64,000 bases of DNA from Dickeya oryzae (GCF_009372235.1 NZ_ML762920.1:1112697-1176696); one strand, 5' to 3'. Positions 44,809-55,237 are shown, counted from the first letter of the stretch. Program-made: numbers and translations. The notes: a model not told the origin generated them from the letters alone.

Positions 44809-45399
44809 ATTTGATGAGTACGATTGTGTTGATAATTCTCCCACCACCAATGACTTATTTATGAAATAAATAATCAGAATCATCTGATTACCCCCCTCAT
44901 CTATTCCGTCATGCCGAACACTATTATCCCTGCATTAATGGCAATCAAACTTCTGATGATCCCCCGCCTGCAACCTTCTACTTATCAGCGGGTAATCGGC
45001 TACAACCACAATCTACTCACCGTAATTAACACCACTCACAAAAATATGAAATCGCGATTAAATCAACACATTTCATCGCCTTAAAAACCTCACAGAAATC
45101 ATTGTTATAAACATAAAATCTCACCTTAAAAAAACACCCGCATAAAAAAACAACAAATATAATCAATCAATTGAATTTAAAAGATAATTGAATTAACAAA
45201 AAGACATCCATGTGAAGCAATAAAGCCTAAAAAATCAGTAAGACATTAACGATAAAATAGCGACATCGTGAACCATGGCATCACACAACGTATAACCAAA
45301 GGGTTGTCATACCATTCATTTCTGGTTAGGGTATAAAAAGTGTCGCTCACCATGAGGCAGAAATAAGAAAATCAAACCATACAGGAACCCCTTAATTAC
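44809..45399. other. Long AT-rich region upstream of proVWX
   Basis: About 590 bases with no gene. It is very AT-rich, with A-tracts around 45040-45230, well above the neighbouring genes. In E. coli the AT-rich proU regulatory region is bound by H-NS and drives osmotic induction; this stretch is a good candidate for the same role. The ribosome site AGGAACCCC lies shortly before proV. No promoter can be named with confidence. Confidence 0.5.
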
Positions 45400-46602
45400 A
45401 TGGCAATTAAAATTGAAATAAAACATCTGTATAAAATATTTGGCGAGCATCCCAATCGGGCATTCAAACTGCTGGAACAAGGGATGAACAAAGACCAGAT
45501 ATTTGAGAAAACCGGTCTGACGGTTGGCGTAAAAGACGCCAGTCTGGCCATTGAAGAAGGCGAGATTTTTGTGATCATGGGATTATCCGGTTCCGGTAAA
45601 TCCACTCTGGTACGCCTTCTCAATCGCCTGATTGAACCCACTCGTGGCCAGGTGCTGATCGATGGCGAGGATATTTCCCGCCTGCCGGATAGCGCATTGC
45701 GTGCAGTACGTCGCAAGAAACTCAGCATGGTGTTTCAGTCTTTCGCACTGATGCCACATCTGAATATTCTCGACAACACCGCATTCGGCCTGGATCTCGC
45801 CGGGGTTCCGCGTGAAGAGCGCGAGCAAAAAGCGCATAACGCCCTGCAACAGGTCGGTCTGGAGGCTTACGCCAATGCCTATCCGGACGAACTCTCCGGC
45901 GGGATGCGTCAGCGTGTCGGCCTGGCCCGAGCGTTAGCGAATGACCCCGATATCCTGCTGATGGACGAAGCGTTTTCTGCCCTCGACCCGTTGATCCGTA
46001 CCGAGATGCAAGATGAGCTGATTAAGTTACAGGCTCGTCAGCAACGCACGATCGTGTTCATCTCACACGATTTGGATGAGGCAATGCGCATCGGCGATCG
46101 CATCGCCATCATGCACAGCGGCGAAGTGATTCAGGTTGGCACACCGGATGAAATTCTCAATAACCCAGCGAACGACTATGTACGCACCTTCTTTCGAGGC
46201 GTGGATATCAGTCAGGTATTCAGCGCCAAAGATATCGCCCGTCGTCGTCCGGTGACGATCATCCGTAAAACGCCGGGCGTCGGCCCGCGATCAGCGTTGA
46301 AGATTCTGCAAGAGGAGGATCGTGAGTATGGCTATGTGCTGGAGCGGGGCCGCCAATTTATCGGTGTAGTCTCCATTGATTCACTCAAGCAGGCACTGCG
46401 TGAGCAGTTGTCACTGGAGCAGGCCTTGCTGTCGGCGCCAGTACCGGTTCCGGCGGATATGCCGCTTAACGAGCTGATATCTCAGGTGGCACAAGCCCCC
46501 TGCGCGGTACCGGTTGTCGGTGAACACCATGAATACCTTGGCATTATCTCGAAAGGGATGTTGCTGCAGGCACTGGATAAGGAGAACACGCTCAATGGCT
46601 GA
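45400..46602 (+). CDS. proV: Glycine betaine/proline ABC transporter ATPase ProV
   Basis: 400 residues, as in E. coli. The ATPase domain has Walker [10 protein letters not shown] (about 61-69), signature [15 protein letters not shown] and Walker [15 protein letters not shown]. The proU-specific N-terminus [25 protein letters not shown] is present. Two C-terminal CBS domains (about 280-395), which take part in osmosensing in related transporters, follow. First gene of the proVWX operon; its end overlaps proW by 8 bases. Confidence 0.97.
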   Translation: MAIKIEIKHLYKIFGEHPNRAFKLLEQGMNKDQIFEKTGLTVGVKDASLAIEEGEIFVIMGLSGSGKSTLVRLLNRLIEPTRGQVLIDGEDISRLPDSALRAVRRKKLSMVFQSFALMPHLNILDNTAFGLDLAGVPREEREQKAHNALQQVGLEAYANAYPDELSGGMRQRVGLARALANDPDILLMDEAFSALDPLIRTEMQDELIKLQARQQRTIVFISHDLDEAMRIGDRIAIMHSGEVIQVGTPDEILNNPANDYVRTFFRGVDISQVFSAKDIARRRPVTIIRKTPGVGPRSALKILQEEDREYGYVLERGRQFIGVVSIDSLKQALREQLSLEQALLSAPVPVPADMPLNELISQVAQAPCAVPVVGEHHEYLGIISKGMLLQALDKENTLNG

Positions 46603-47785
46603 TACCACGCACGATTCACTGGAAGAAACCCAAACACCCGATGCAGTGGCCAATACGGCCACGCCACATACACCGAGCCACCCGGCCTCGACCGACCCTT
46701 GGGTGGCGGCATCCCAGCCAGCAGACGCTTCATCAGCGGGTAATTCCACCGCACCGGATACCAGCGCCGATCCCTGGAATACGGCTCCGCCACCTGCTGC
46801 CAGCGATGTACATCAGAATGCCAGCGACTGGCTGAACACCCCAGCACCGGCGCAGGAACACATTAACCTGATGGACCCGTTCCAACATACCTGGATCCCG
46901 CTCGATCGCTGGGTGACAGAAGGTATCAACTGGCTGGTACTGCATTTTCGACCGCTGTTTCAGGGGATTCGGGTACCGGTGGATGTGATCCTGACCGGTT
47001 TCCAGCAACTACTGATCAGTGTGCCCGCGCCCATCGCCATTCTGGTGTTCTCACTGCTGGCCTGGCAGATCGCCAGCTTCGGCATGGGGGTAGCGACACT
47101 GCTGTCGCTCATCGCCATAGGCGCTATTGGAGCCTGGTCGCAGGCGATGGTGACGCTGGCACTGGTACTGACCGCCTTGTTCTTCTGCATCATCATCGGG
47201 TTACCACTGGGCATCTGGCTGGCGCACAGCGACAGGGCGGCTCGTGTTGTTCGGCCCCTGCTGGATGCAATGCAGACCACACCCGCGTTCGTTTATCTGG
47301 TACCGATAGTGATGCTGTTTGGCATTGGTAATGTGCCGGGCGTTGTGGTCACCATTATTTTCGCCCTGCCGCCGATTGTCCGTCTGACCCTGCTTGGTAT
47401 CCGTCAGGTACCGGCTGATTTGGTCGAGGCAGCGCAATCCTTCGGTGCCAGCCCGCGCCAAATGCTGTTTAAAGTCCAGTTGCCGCTGGCGATGCCCACC
47501 ATTATGGCGGGTATCAACCAGACACTGATGCTGGCGCTCTCCATGGTGGTGATCGCATCGATGATCGCCGTCGGTGGGCTGGGGCAAATGGTACTGCGCG
47601 GCATTGGCCGTCTCGACATGGGGTTAGCATCCATCGGCGGGGTCGGCATCGTAATACTGGCCATCATACTCGACCGGCTGACCCAATCACTGGGGCAGGA
47701 TGCCCGCAGTCGTGGCAACCGCCACTGGTCCCACCGTGGGCCGCTAGGGCTATTGCTTCGCCCCTTCATCGCCCCTCGGGCCTGA
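46595..47785 (+). CDS. proW: Glycine betaine/proline ABC transporter permease ProW
   Basis: 396 residues from ATG 46595 overlapping proV. A long polar N-terminal region (residues 1-100) rich in Thr, Pro, Ala and Asp precedes the conserved [33 protein letters not shown]. Six or more membrane helices follow. The EAA loop is [33 protein letters not shown]. The N-terminal tail is about 40 residues longer than in E. coli ProW (354 residues). Confidence 0.96.
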   Translation: MADTTHDSLEETQTPDAVANTATPHTPSHPASTDPWVAASQPADASSAGNSTAPDTSADPWNTAPPPAASDVHQNASDWLNTPAPAQEHINLMDPFQHTWIPLDRWVTEGINWLVLHFRPLFQGIRVPVDVILTGFQQLLISVPAPIAILVFSLLAWQIASFGMGVATLLSLIAIGAIGAWSQAMVTLALVLTALFFCIIIGLPLGIWLAHSDRAARVVRPLLDAMQTTPAFVYLVPIVMLFGIGNVPGVVVTIIFALPPIVRLTLLGIRQVPADLVEAAQSFGASPRQMLFKVQLPLAMPTIMAGINQTLMLALSMVVIASMIAVGGLGQMVLRGIGRLDMGLASIGGVGIVILAIILDRLTQSLGQDARSRGNRHWSHRGPLGLLLRPFIAPRA

Positions 47786-47886
47786 CCCCATTCGGACGAT
47801 AACGTCTGACATTGCGGCTGGCATCGGCCCGCCGCACACACGGCTATCAGCGCCCGCGCGCACCAGACCCTGTATTGAATGACAAC

Positions 47887-47946
47887 ATGAGGACTATCCA
47901 CATGAAAACTATCCACATGAAGAATATCCACATGAGGACCATCCGT
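47887..47946 (+). repeat. Four in-frame 15-bp repeats at the start of proX
   Basis: Unit ATGAGGACTATCCAC at 47887, 47902, 47917 and 47932 with one to three changes, followed by ATGCGTACACGT at 47947. Each copy encodes M-K/R-T/N-I-H/R and begins with an ATG in the proX frame. AGGA in copies 1 and 4 lies 8 bases before the ATGs at 47902 and 47947, so several starts are possible. Confidence 0.9.
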
Positions 47947-48957
47947 ATGCGTACACGTCGCTTCGTCACCGGTATGGCAACGCTTGCCGTGACGACGGTA
48001 CTCAGTACCAGCCTGTTTGCCGCCGATAACCTTCCCGGCAAAGGCATCACCGTTAAACCGGTGCAAAGCACACTCTCTGAAGAGACCTTCCAGACACTGT
48101 TGGTCAGTAAAGCACTGGAAAAACTGGGCTATACCGTCGATAAACCCAGTGAAGTCGATTACAACGTCGGTTACACCTCGATCGCCAACGGCGACGCCAC
48201 CTTTACCGCCGTCAACTGGCAACCGCTGCACGACGGCATGTATCAAGCCGCCGGAGGCGACACCGCCTTCTACCGTCAGGGAACCTACGTTGCAGGTGCG
48301 GCGCAAGGGTATCTGATCGATAAAAAAACTGCCGACCAGTACCACATTACCCGTCTTGATCAGCTAAAAGATCCGAAACTGGCCACACTGTTCGACACCA
48401 ATGGCGACGGCAAAGCGGACCTGACCGGCTGTAACCCCGGCTGGGGCTGCGAACGCGTGATTAATCACCAGATTCAGGCCTATGGACTGAGTGGAACCGT
48501 CAATCACAATCAGGGCAACTACGCAGCGCTGATCGCCGACACCATCGCCCGCTACAAACAGGGGAAACCGATTCTGTATTTCACCTGGACGCCGTATTGG
48601 GTGAGTGACGTACTGGTGCCGGGGCGCGACGTTGTCTGGTTGCAGGTACCGTTCTCATCGTTGCCGGGCAAACAAAAAGATACCGATACCAAACTGCCTA
48701 ACGGCGCGAATTATGGCTTCCCCGTCAATAATATGCGCATTGTCGCCAATAAGTCGTGGGCGCAGAAAAACCCGGCAGCGGCAAAACTGTTCGCCATCAT
48801 GACGTTACCACTGGCCGACATTAACGCCCAAAACCTGCGGATGCATCAGGGTGAAGCCTCTCAGGAAGATATCGAGCGCCACGTCAACGGCTGGATTAAC
48901 GCACATCAGGCACAGTTTGACGGTTGGATTAATTCGGCCCGCGCTGCCGCGCAGTAA
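47947..48957 (+). CDS. proX: Glycine betaine-binding periplasmic protein ProX
   Basis: 336 residues from ATG 47947, chosen because it gives a normal signal peptide ([25 protein letters not shown], then ADNLPGKG) and has AGGA 8 bases upstream; in-frame ATGs at 47887, 47902, 47917 and 47932 would add up to 20 residues. The mature protein matches E. coli Pro[56 protein letters not shown] and [21 protein letters not shown]. The tryptophans that form the betaine cage are within these blocks. Confidence 0.95.
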   Translation: MRTRRFVTGMATLAVTTVLSTSLFAADNLPGKGITVKPVQSTLSEETFQTLLVSKALEKLGYTVDKPSEVDYNVGYTSIANGDATFTAVNWQPLHDGMYQAAGGDTAFYRQGTYVAGAAQGYLIDKKTADQYHITRLDQLKDPKLATLFDTNGDGKADLTGCNPGWGCERVINHQIQAYGLSGTVNHNQGNYAALIADTIARYKQGKPILYFTWTPYWVSDVLVPGRDVVWLQVPFSSLPGKQKDTDTKLPNGANYGFPVNNMRIVANKSWAQKNPAAAKLFAIMTLPLADINAQNLRMHQGEASQEDIERHVNGWINAHQAQFDGWINSARAAAQ

Positions 48958-48970
48958 GTCACCCCGTTTA

Positions 48971-49029
48971 GCGCCCAGAGAACTTATTGCTCAGAGAACT
49001 TAGTGCTCAGAGAACCTGGCACCCAGAGG
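48971..49029. repeat. Tandem 16-bp array downstream of proX
   Basis: Unit GTGCTCAGAGAACTTA at 48971, 48987 and 49003 with a partial fourth copy to 49029; the core CAGAGAAC is conserved in the three full copies. The 310-base gap between proX and the MFS gene holds no other recognisable feature. Confidence 0.85.
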
Positions 49030-49267
49030 ATACCCGCCCCGGTATCCTCTGCTCTTTCACCGCCCCCCCAATGCGCGCCACTTTCCCCACTCGCCATCCT
49101 GCTACCTTTCACATCCCAGGTAGCCAAATATCATCGGACCTTCCAAGAAAGGCTGATAAAACACCTTATTATTCTCAGGGAAATTTATAAGACAAATTGC
49201 TGGATTCTCAGGTGTGACTGTTCAATACTGAACCATTACTTCATGCAACATCAAGTTAACACTCCCC

Positions 49268-50470
49268 ATGTCTGTATCTTCTACCAAGCCCGTCGGCCTG
49301 AGTCCGGCAATGACGTTATTAATGTCCGCCGCCACCGGCCTGGCGGTCGCCAGCAACTATTATGCCCAACCTTTGCTGGATGCTATCGCCCATGCCTTTC
49401 GTTTATCGGTCAATCAGGCCGGTTTTATCGTGACCGCCGCCCAGTTGGGCTATGCCTGCGGCCTGATGTTTCTGGTGCCGTTGGGCGACCGATTCGAACG
49501 CCGCAGCTTAATTGTCATCATGACACTGCTGGCCGCAGGTGGAATGCTGATCACAGCGTCTGCACCCTCGCTATGGCTGATGGTGGCAGGTACCGCGATT
49601 ACCGGGCTGTTTTCGGTGGTCGCACAAATTCTGGTGCCGCTGGCCGCGACACTGGCCTCACCGGAAAACCGGGGTAAGGTCGTTGGGACTATCATGAGCG
49701 GCCTGTTGCTGGGGATCCTGCTGGCAAGAACACTGGCTGGCGCACTGGCTTCGCTGGGGGACTGGCGTACAGTGTATTGGGTCGCCAGCGCGTTAATGAC
49801 CGGGATGGCGCTACTGATGTGGCGGTTACTGCCACAGTATCACTCCGCCACCGCTCTGAATTACCTGCAACTGCTGGCATCCATCTTCCAGCTGTTCGGT
49901 CGTTCCCGTGTACTGCGTACCCGCGCGATACTGGGTGCGATTTCATTTTCCAACTTCAGCATCATGTGGACGTCTATGGCATTTCTGCTGGCGGCTAGTC
50001 CTTATCACTATAGCGAAGGTATTATCGGCCTTTTTGGTCTGGCAGGTGCCGCAGGCGCACTGTCCGCCAGTCGGGCAGGCCGACTGGCTGATAAAGGCAA
50101 AGCCAAGCTCACCACCACTGTCGGCTGGTTGATGCTGGTGCTGTCATGGTTGCCGATTGCCGCAGGCGTCACTGCCGTAGTGCCATTGCTCATCGGCATC
50201 GTGGTACTGGATATGGCGGCTCAGGGAACCCACGTCACCAATCAGAGTGTGATTTACCGTATGCACCCAGAGGCACGTAATCGTCTCACCGCCGGGTACA
50301 TGACCAGCTATTTTATCGGTGGCGCACTCGGTTCGCTGATCTCTGCCTACGCCTACCAGCATTTCGGCTGGTTGGGGGTATCGGGCGCCGGAGGGGTGCT
50401 GAGCTTACTAGGATTACTGGTGTGGTGGCGCAGCCATCATCACGAATCATCGTTACCCGAAGCAGGCTAG
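49268..50470 (+). CDS. MFS transporter (YgaY-like)
   Basis: 400 residues, about twelve membrane helices. Major-facilitator motif A is PLGDRFERRSLIV (about 75-87). The N-terminus ATGLAVASNYYAQPLLDAIAHAF (22-44) is typical of a drug/sugar efflux subgroup. In E. coli the ygaY gene at this place, between proX and ygaZ, is degenerate; here the frame is intact. Substrate unknown. The start ATG 49268 has no clear ribosome site. Confidence 0.82.
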   Translation: MSVSSTKPVGLSPAMTLLMSAATGLAVASNYYAQPLLDAIAHAFRLSVNQAGFIVTAAQLGYACGLMFLVPLGDRFERRSLIVIMTLLAAGGMLITASAPSLWLMVAGTAITGLFSVVAQILVPLAATLASPENRGKVVGTIMSGLLLGILLARTLAGALASLGDWRTVYWVASALMTGMALLMWRLLPQYHSATALNYLQLLASIFQLFGRSRVLRTRAILGAISFSNFSIMWTSMAFLLAASPYHYSEGIIGLFGLAGAAGALSASRAGRLADKGKAKLTTTVGWLMLVLSWLPIAAGVTAVVPLLIGIVVLDMAAQGTHVTNQSVIYRMHPEARNRLTAGYMTSYFIGGALGSLISAYAYQHFGWLGVSGAGGVLSLLGLLVWWRSHHHESSLPEAG

Positions 50471-50528
50471 ATACAGCTCAGCCAGAACCATTGCTGGCAC
50501 TGCTTTACGTCAATGATGTTATTTTTCA

Positions 50529-51314
50529 ATGAGTCTATGCTTTCAACCCGTGGATAATCTCAATACTGTGAATACTGTGACTGATGAACACTCGCCTGAA
50601 CACACCGCCACCGAGGCCTCGTTTGTCAGAGGCCTGTTTGACAGCCTGCCGATTGTCATCGGCTACGTGCCGGTCGCGTTTGCGTTTGGTCTGAACGCGG
50701 TCAAACTGGGTTTCACGCCGCTGGAAGCCATTTTTCTTTCCTGCGTCATCTACGCTGGCGCAAGCCAGTTTGTCATCACAGCGCTACTGAGTGCAGGGGC
50801 GTCTATATGGGTAGCAGCACTGACTGTCATGGCGATGGACGTGCGCCATGTCTTGTACGGCCCGTCATTACGTCACCGCATCCGGCAACGCCTCCCCACT
50901 GGCAAGACCGTCTGGTGGGCATTTGGACTCACCGACGAAGTGTTTGCGGCCGCCACAGTGCGATTGTCACGGGATAACCGGCGCTGGAGTGAATCATGGA
51001 TGCTGGGCGTGGCGATAAGCGCCTGGCTGTCGTGGGTCGCAGGCACAATACTCGGTGCCCTCTTCGGCAACGGCCCGCTAAACGAATACCCTGCGGTTGA
51101 GGCAGCGTTATCCTTCATGCTACCGGCCCTGTTTTTGAGCTTCCTGCTTGCGTCGTTCAAGCGTCGTCAGAGTCTGGTGGTCGCCACCGCGCTAGGCGGT
51201 GCCAGCCTGGGGTTACTGGTATCGTCTATTCCTGCCGCCATTCTGGTCGGTATTGTCGGCGGATGCCTGGCATCACTGTACCAACCAGCACAATTAAAAG
51301 AAGAGACACCATGA
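50529..51314 (+). CDS. ygaZ: Branched-chain amino acid exporter, large subunit YgaZ
   Basis: 261 residues of the AzlC family. It carries [51 protein letters not shown] and [15 protein letters not shown], matching E. coli YgaZ. With YgaH it exports valine and other branched-chain amino acids and methionine. The N-terminal 25 residues (including a repeated Asn-Thr-Val) are not conserved, so the true start may be slightly downstream. Its stop overlaps the ygaH start (ATGA). Confidence 0.93.
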   Translation: MSLCFQPVDNLNTVNTVTDEHSPEHTATEASFVRGLFDSLPIVIGYVPVAFAFGLNAVKLGFTPLEAIFLSCVIYAGASQFVITALLSAGASIWVAALTVMAMDVRHVLYGPSLRHRIRQRLPTGKTVWWAFGLTDEVFAAATVRLSRDNRRWSESWMLGVAISAWLSWVAGTILGALFGNGPLNEYPAVEAALSFMLPALFLSFLLASFKRRQSLVVATALGGASLGLLVSSIPAAILVGIVGGCLASLYQPAQLKEETP

Positions 51315-51652
51315 ATACATCAGTATTATTGATTGGTCTGCTGGTGGGAACCGTTAATTTCCTATTCCGGTACCTGCCGTTACGACTGGGAGCTGGCCGG
51401 GCTTCAGGTCATTTGCGGCGAGGCAAAACCGCCCTGTTACTCGACAGTATCGGTATTGCCTCCATTTGCGCCCTGCTGGTAGTTTCTACCCTGCCGGACG
51501 TCATGCAGTACCCGGAAAGACAGTTACCGACACTGGTCGGTTTTGCCCTGCTAACACTTTGTTTTTACAAAACCCGCAGTATCGTGCTGTCGACACTGCT
51601 GGGTGCGCTATGCTATGGCATCGTATTTAAATGGGTTCAGACAATAGCCTGA
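51311..51652 (+). CDS. ygaH: Branched-chain amino acid exporter, small subunit YgaH
   Basis: 113 residues from ATG 51311, an AzlD-type protein with about four helices: [23 protein letters not shown] at 4-26 and [20 protein letters not shown]. The length is near the 111 of E. coli YgaH. Translation is coupled to ygaZ by a 4-base overlap. Confidence 0.92.
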   Translation: MNTSVLLIGLLVGTVNFLFRYLPLRLGAGRASGHLRRGKTALLLDSIGIASICALLVVSTLPDVMQYPERQLPTLVGFALLTLCFYKTRSIVLSTLLGALCYGIVFKWVQTIA

Positions 51653-51826
51653 GTATCACCGGCTCATATCGTGCCCTTTATCAGCAAAAATCAGGCGGCG
51701 ACAGACCGCCTCACCTGCACACCGTTCGAGCAGTGATAAAATAAGCACTAATCGACAAGTCTCTCGCATTTACCTAATTAGTAACATTCGTTACTATGCA
51801 GGTTGTGATTAATGAGGTTGACATCT

Positions 51827-52339
51827 ATGGAAAGTTCGTTCGCTCCAATCGAAGACATGCTGCGTATGCGGGCATCACGCCGCCCGGATTTCCCTTACCG
51901 GGAGGTCTTGCTGCTGCGTTTGTTCATGCATATGCAAACTAAAATACTGGAACACCGCAATCACATGCTGAAAGAGCAGGACATCAACGAGACCCTGTTC
52001 ATGGCGCTGATTACGCTGGAATCACAGGAAAACTACTGTATCCAGCCTTCTGAGTTGAGTGCTGCGCTAGGCTCTTCGCGTACCAATGCCACCCGCATCG
52101 CGGATGAACTGGAAAAACGTGGCTGGATCGAGCGCCGCGAAAGCGACAGTGATCGCCGGTGTCTGTACCTGTACATGACCGAGAAAGGCAAAGCCTTTCT
52201 GGACGAATTGCTGCCGCCTCAGCACCGCAGCCTGCATACGCTCTGCTCTGCCCTTGAAGACAGTGAGAGAGATCAGTTGGAAGTGCTGATGCGTAAATTG
52301 TTACTGCGTCTTGACGACATGGAGCAGGACGGTTTCTAA
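51827..52339 (+). CDS. emrR: MarR-family repressor EmrR (MprA)
   Basis: 170 residues from ATG 51827 with GAGG upstream; an ATG at 51812 is the alternative. The winged-helix part reads [62 protein letters not shown], nearly as in E. coli. EmrR represses the emrRAB operon and is released by uncouplers and other aromatic compounds. An inverted repeat GTAACATTCGTTAC at 51781-51794 upstream could be part of its operator. Confidence 0.95.
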   Translation: MESSFAPIEDMLRMRASRRPDFPYREVLLLRLFMHMQTKILEHRNHMLKEQDINETLFMALITLESQENYCIQPSELSAALGSSRTNATRIADELEKRGWIERRESDSDRRCLYLYMTEKGKAFLDELLPPQHRSLHTLCSALEDSERDQLEVLMRKLLLRLDDMEQDGF

Positions 52340-52510
52340 CCCCCGTCTCTATTCCTGACAGAGACCATCATCATCGTTGCTATGCAAACCCCAGGGTTTG
52401 CAGATGGTGTCGTGCGTTTCAAAAAAAATCACCATCGCAATAATACCGCCATGAACGGCAATCAAAGGCCATGAAAGGCCGAAAAAAAGAAATTTAATCA
52501 GGAGAGCATT

Positions 52511-53686
52511 ATGAGTGCCAACGTGGAAAAGCAGAGTCCACCTACCGTGCCATCAAAACCCAGAAAAACGCGTAAAGGAATTCTCACCCTACTGATGATC
52601 CTGTTTTTCTTTATTGGCTGTGTGTGGTTCGCTTATTGGTATCTGGTATTACGGCACCATCAGGAAACCGATGACGCCTATGTCGCCGGCAACCAGGTTC
52701 AAATTATGTCGCAGGTCAACGGTAGCGTCACACGAGTCAATGTCGATAACACTGACTTCGTTAAAAAAGGTGATGTTCTGATTGAGCTTGACCCAACCGA
52801 TTCCGAGCAGGCCTTTGAGCGGGCGCAGACCACGCTGGCGAACAGCGTGCGTCAGGTTCATCAGCAGATGATCAACGTCCGTCAGTATAAAGCTAATATC
52901 GAGTTGCAACAGATTACGCTGGCTCAAGCCATCAGTGACTTGAACCGCCGTGAAGCGCTGGGGCGGGCGAATGCTATCGGACGGGAAGATTTGCAACATG
53001 CCCGTGATCAGGTCTCCAGCGCCAAAGCCTCGCTGGAAGCCACTAAACAGCAATATGCCGCCGCCCAGGCGCTGGTACTCAACACGCCGTTGGAGCAGCA
53101 ACCAGCTATCGCACAAGCCGCAACTGACCTGCGTAACGCCTGGCTGGCGCTGAAACGCACGCATATCGTCAGCCCTGTTGATGGTTACGTGTCTCGCCGC
53201 AGCGTACAGTTGGGTGCTCGCATTACCCCGTCATCGTCCCTGATGGCAGTCGTACCGGCAGCGCCGCTGTGGGTTGACGCGAACTTTAAGGAAACCCAGT
53301 TAGCCAATATGCGCATTGGCCAGCCTGCAACCGTCACCAGTGATCTTTACGGCGATAACGTGGTGTACAAAGGCAAAGTGGTCGGTCTGGATATGGGAAC
53401 CGGTAGTGCGTTCTCACTGCTGCCTGCCCAGAATGCCACCGGTAACTGGATCAAAGTCGTACAGCGTTTACCAGTCAGGATCGAGTTAGACCCGAAACAG
53501 CTGGCTGATAACCCGTTGCGCATTGGTTTGTCGATGTTGGTGAGTGTGGATACCGCGAATACCGATGGTAGAGTGCTTTCCGACGCAAGCCGCACAACAC
53601 CGGCCTACCAGAGTGACGCACTGGATCTCGACCTGGCACCAGTCAACCAGATGATCGATCAGATCATCAGCGCTAACGCGGGCTAA
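52511..53686 (+). CDS. emrA: Multidrug efflux membrane-fusion protein EmrA
   Basis: 391 residues. One N-terminal membrane helix is at about 24-46 (LTLLMILFFFIGCVWFAYWYLVL). A biotinyl-lipoyl half-motif (VNGSVTRVNVDNTDFVKKGDVLIELD) is followed by a long coiled-coil hairpin (about 95-205) and the second lipoyl half (THIVSPVDGYVSRRSVQLGARI). It links EmrB to TolC across the periplasm. ATG with AGGAGAGC upstream; 18 bases before emrB. Confidence 0.96.
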   Translation: MSANVEKQSPPTVPSKPRKTRKGILTLLMILFFFIGCVWFAYWYLVLRHHQETDDAYVAGNQVQIMSQVNGSVTRVNVDNTDFVKKGDVLIELDPTDSEQAFERAQTTLANSVRQVHQQMINVRQYKANIELQQITLAQAISDLNRREALGRANAIGREDLQHARDQVSSAKASLEATKQQYAAAQALVLNTPLEQQPAIAQAATDLRNAWLALKRTHIVSPVDGYVSRRSVQLGARITPSSSLMAVVPAAPLWVDANFKETQLANMRIGQPATVTSDLYGDNVVYKGKVVGLDMGTGSAFSLLPAQNATGNWIKVVQRLPVRIELDPKQLADNPLRIGLSMLVSVDTANTDGRVLSDASRTTPAYQSDALDLDLAPVNQMIDQIISANAG

Positions 53687-53704
53687 TCTCAGAAGGAGAG
53701 CAGC

Positions 53705-55237
53705 GTGACAAAAAAACCGCTTGAGGGCATGCCGCTGGCTCTGATGACGTTAGCCCTATCGCTGGCAACGTTCATGCAGGTGCTGGATTCAACCATTGCC
53801 AACGTCGCTATCCCGACTATCGCCGGGAATTTGGGGGCGTCGAACTCACAGGGTACCTGGGTCATCACATCTTTCGGGGTGGCGAACGCCATCTCCATCC
53901 CCATCACCGGCTGGCTGGCAAAACGTGTCGGTGAGGTGCGCCTGTTTATCTGGGCCACGATCCTGTTTACCCTCACGTCGTGGCTGTGCGGCGTATCCAC
54001 CAGCCTCGAAATGTTGATCGTTTCTCGTATGTTGCAAGGGCTGGTCGCAGGCCCGATTATTCCATTGTCCCAAAGCCTGTTGCTGAACAACTACCCGCCA
54101 GCCAAACGCGGTATCGCCCTAGCTCTGTGGTCAATGACGGTGGTTGTCGCCCCGATCTTTGGCCCGATCCTTGGCGGCTGGATCAGTGATAACTACCACT
54201 GGGGATGGATCTTCTTTATCAACGTACCGCTGGGTATTATCGTCGTGTTGATTACCCTGCAAACCTTACGTGGGCGAGAGACCAAAACCGAGATCCGCCC
54301 AATTGATACAGTCGGGTTGGTTTTACTGGCAGCCGGTATCGGCAGTCTGCAGATGATGCTGGACCGCGGGAAAGAGCTGGACTGGTTTAACTCGACGGAG
54401 ATCGTGACGTTGACGGTCGTTGCCGTCGTATCACTAACGATACTGGTGGTGTGGGAACTCACTGACGAGCATCCAGTGGTTGACCTGTCGTTGTTTAAAA
54501 TGCGGAACTTCACTATCGGGTGCCTGTGTACCAGTCTGGCATTCATGCTCTATTTTGGTGCTATTGTACTGTTACCGCAGTTATTACAGGTGGTATTTGG
54601 CTATACCGCTACCTGGGCTGGGCTGGCATCCGCCCCCGTGGGGCTGATGCCAGTCATCCTTTCGCCGATCATCGGCAAATTCATGCATAAGCTGGATATG
54701 CGTCGTCTGGTGACATTCAGTTTCATCATGTATGCGATCTGTTTCTACTGGCGGGCTTACACCTTCGAACCTGCCATGGATTTCGGTGCTTCCGCCTGGC
54801 CGCAGTTCGTACAAGGATTTGCCGTTGCTTGCTTTTTTATGCCGTTAACCACTATCACGCTCTCTGGTCTACCACCGGAACGAATGGCGGCCGCATCCAG
54901 CTTGTTTAACTTCACCCGTACACTGGCGGGTTCTATCGGCACGTCAATCACTACAACACTGTGGGGACGTCGGGAAGCGTTGCATCACGCACAGTTGGCT
55001 GAAGCGATCAATCCTTACAATCCGCTGGCACAGCAAACCTACCAACAACTGGAAGCCATGGGAATGAGCCAACAGCAGGTATCCAGCTATCTGGCACAGC
55101 AAGTTACCGCACAAGGGCTGATTATTGGTGCCAACGAAATCTTCTGGCTGTCGGCGGGAGTATTTGTCGTGCTGATTATACTGGTATGGTTCGCTAAACC
55201 CCCATTTGGCAGCCACTCAGCAGGTGGTGCGCACTGA
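53705..55237 (+). CDS. emrB: Multidrug efflux MFS transporter EmrB
   Basis: 510 residues from GTG 53705 (AAGGAGAGCAGC upstream), a 14-helix DHA2-family drug/proton antiporter. Motif D1 is LDSTIANVAIPTIAGNLG (about 27-44). Motif A follows as GWLAKRVGEVRLF, and motif C as GPILGGWISDNYHWGWIFFINVPLG. It forms the EmrAB-TolC pump for hydrophobic uncouplers and some antibiotics. Confidence 0.97.
   Translation: MTKKPLEGMPLALMTLALSLATFMQVLDSTIANVAIPTIAGNLGASNSQGTWVITSFGVANAISIPITGWLAKRVGEVRLFIWATILFTLTSWLCGVSTSLEMLIVSRMLQGLVAGPIIPLSQSLLLNNYPPAKRGIALALWSMTVVVAPIFGPILGGWISDNYHWGWIFFINVPLGIIVVLITLQTLRGRETKTEIRPIDTVGLVLLAAGIGSLQMMLDRGKELDWFNSTEIVTLTVVAVVSLTILVVWELTDEHPVVDLSLFKMRNFTIGCLCTSLAFMLYFGAIVLLPQLLQVVFGYTATWAGLASAPVGLMPVILSPIIGKFMHKLDMRRLVTFSFIMYAICFYWRAYTFEPAMDFGASAWPQFVQGFAVACFFMPLTTITLSGLPPERMAAASSLFNFTRTLAGSIGTSITTTLWGRREALHHAQLAEAINPYNPLAQQTYQQLEAMGMSQQQVSSYLAQQVTAQGLIIGANEIFWLSAGVFVVLIILVWFAKPPFGSHSAGGAH

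Noticed and set aside
49003..49677. 224-codon frame covering the array after proX and the start of the MFS gene
   Set aside because: It overlaps the well-supported MFS transporter frame and its own translation has no domain pattern; it begins in tandem repeats.
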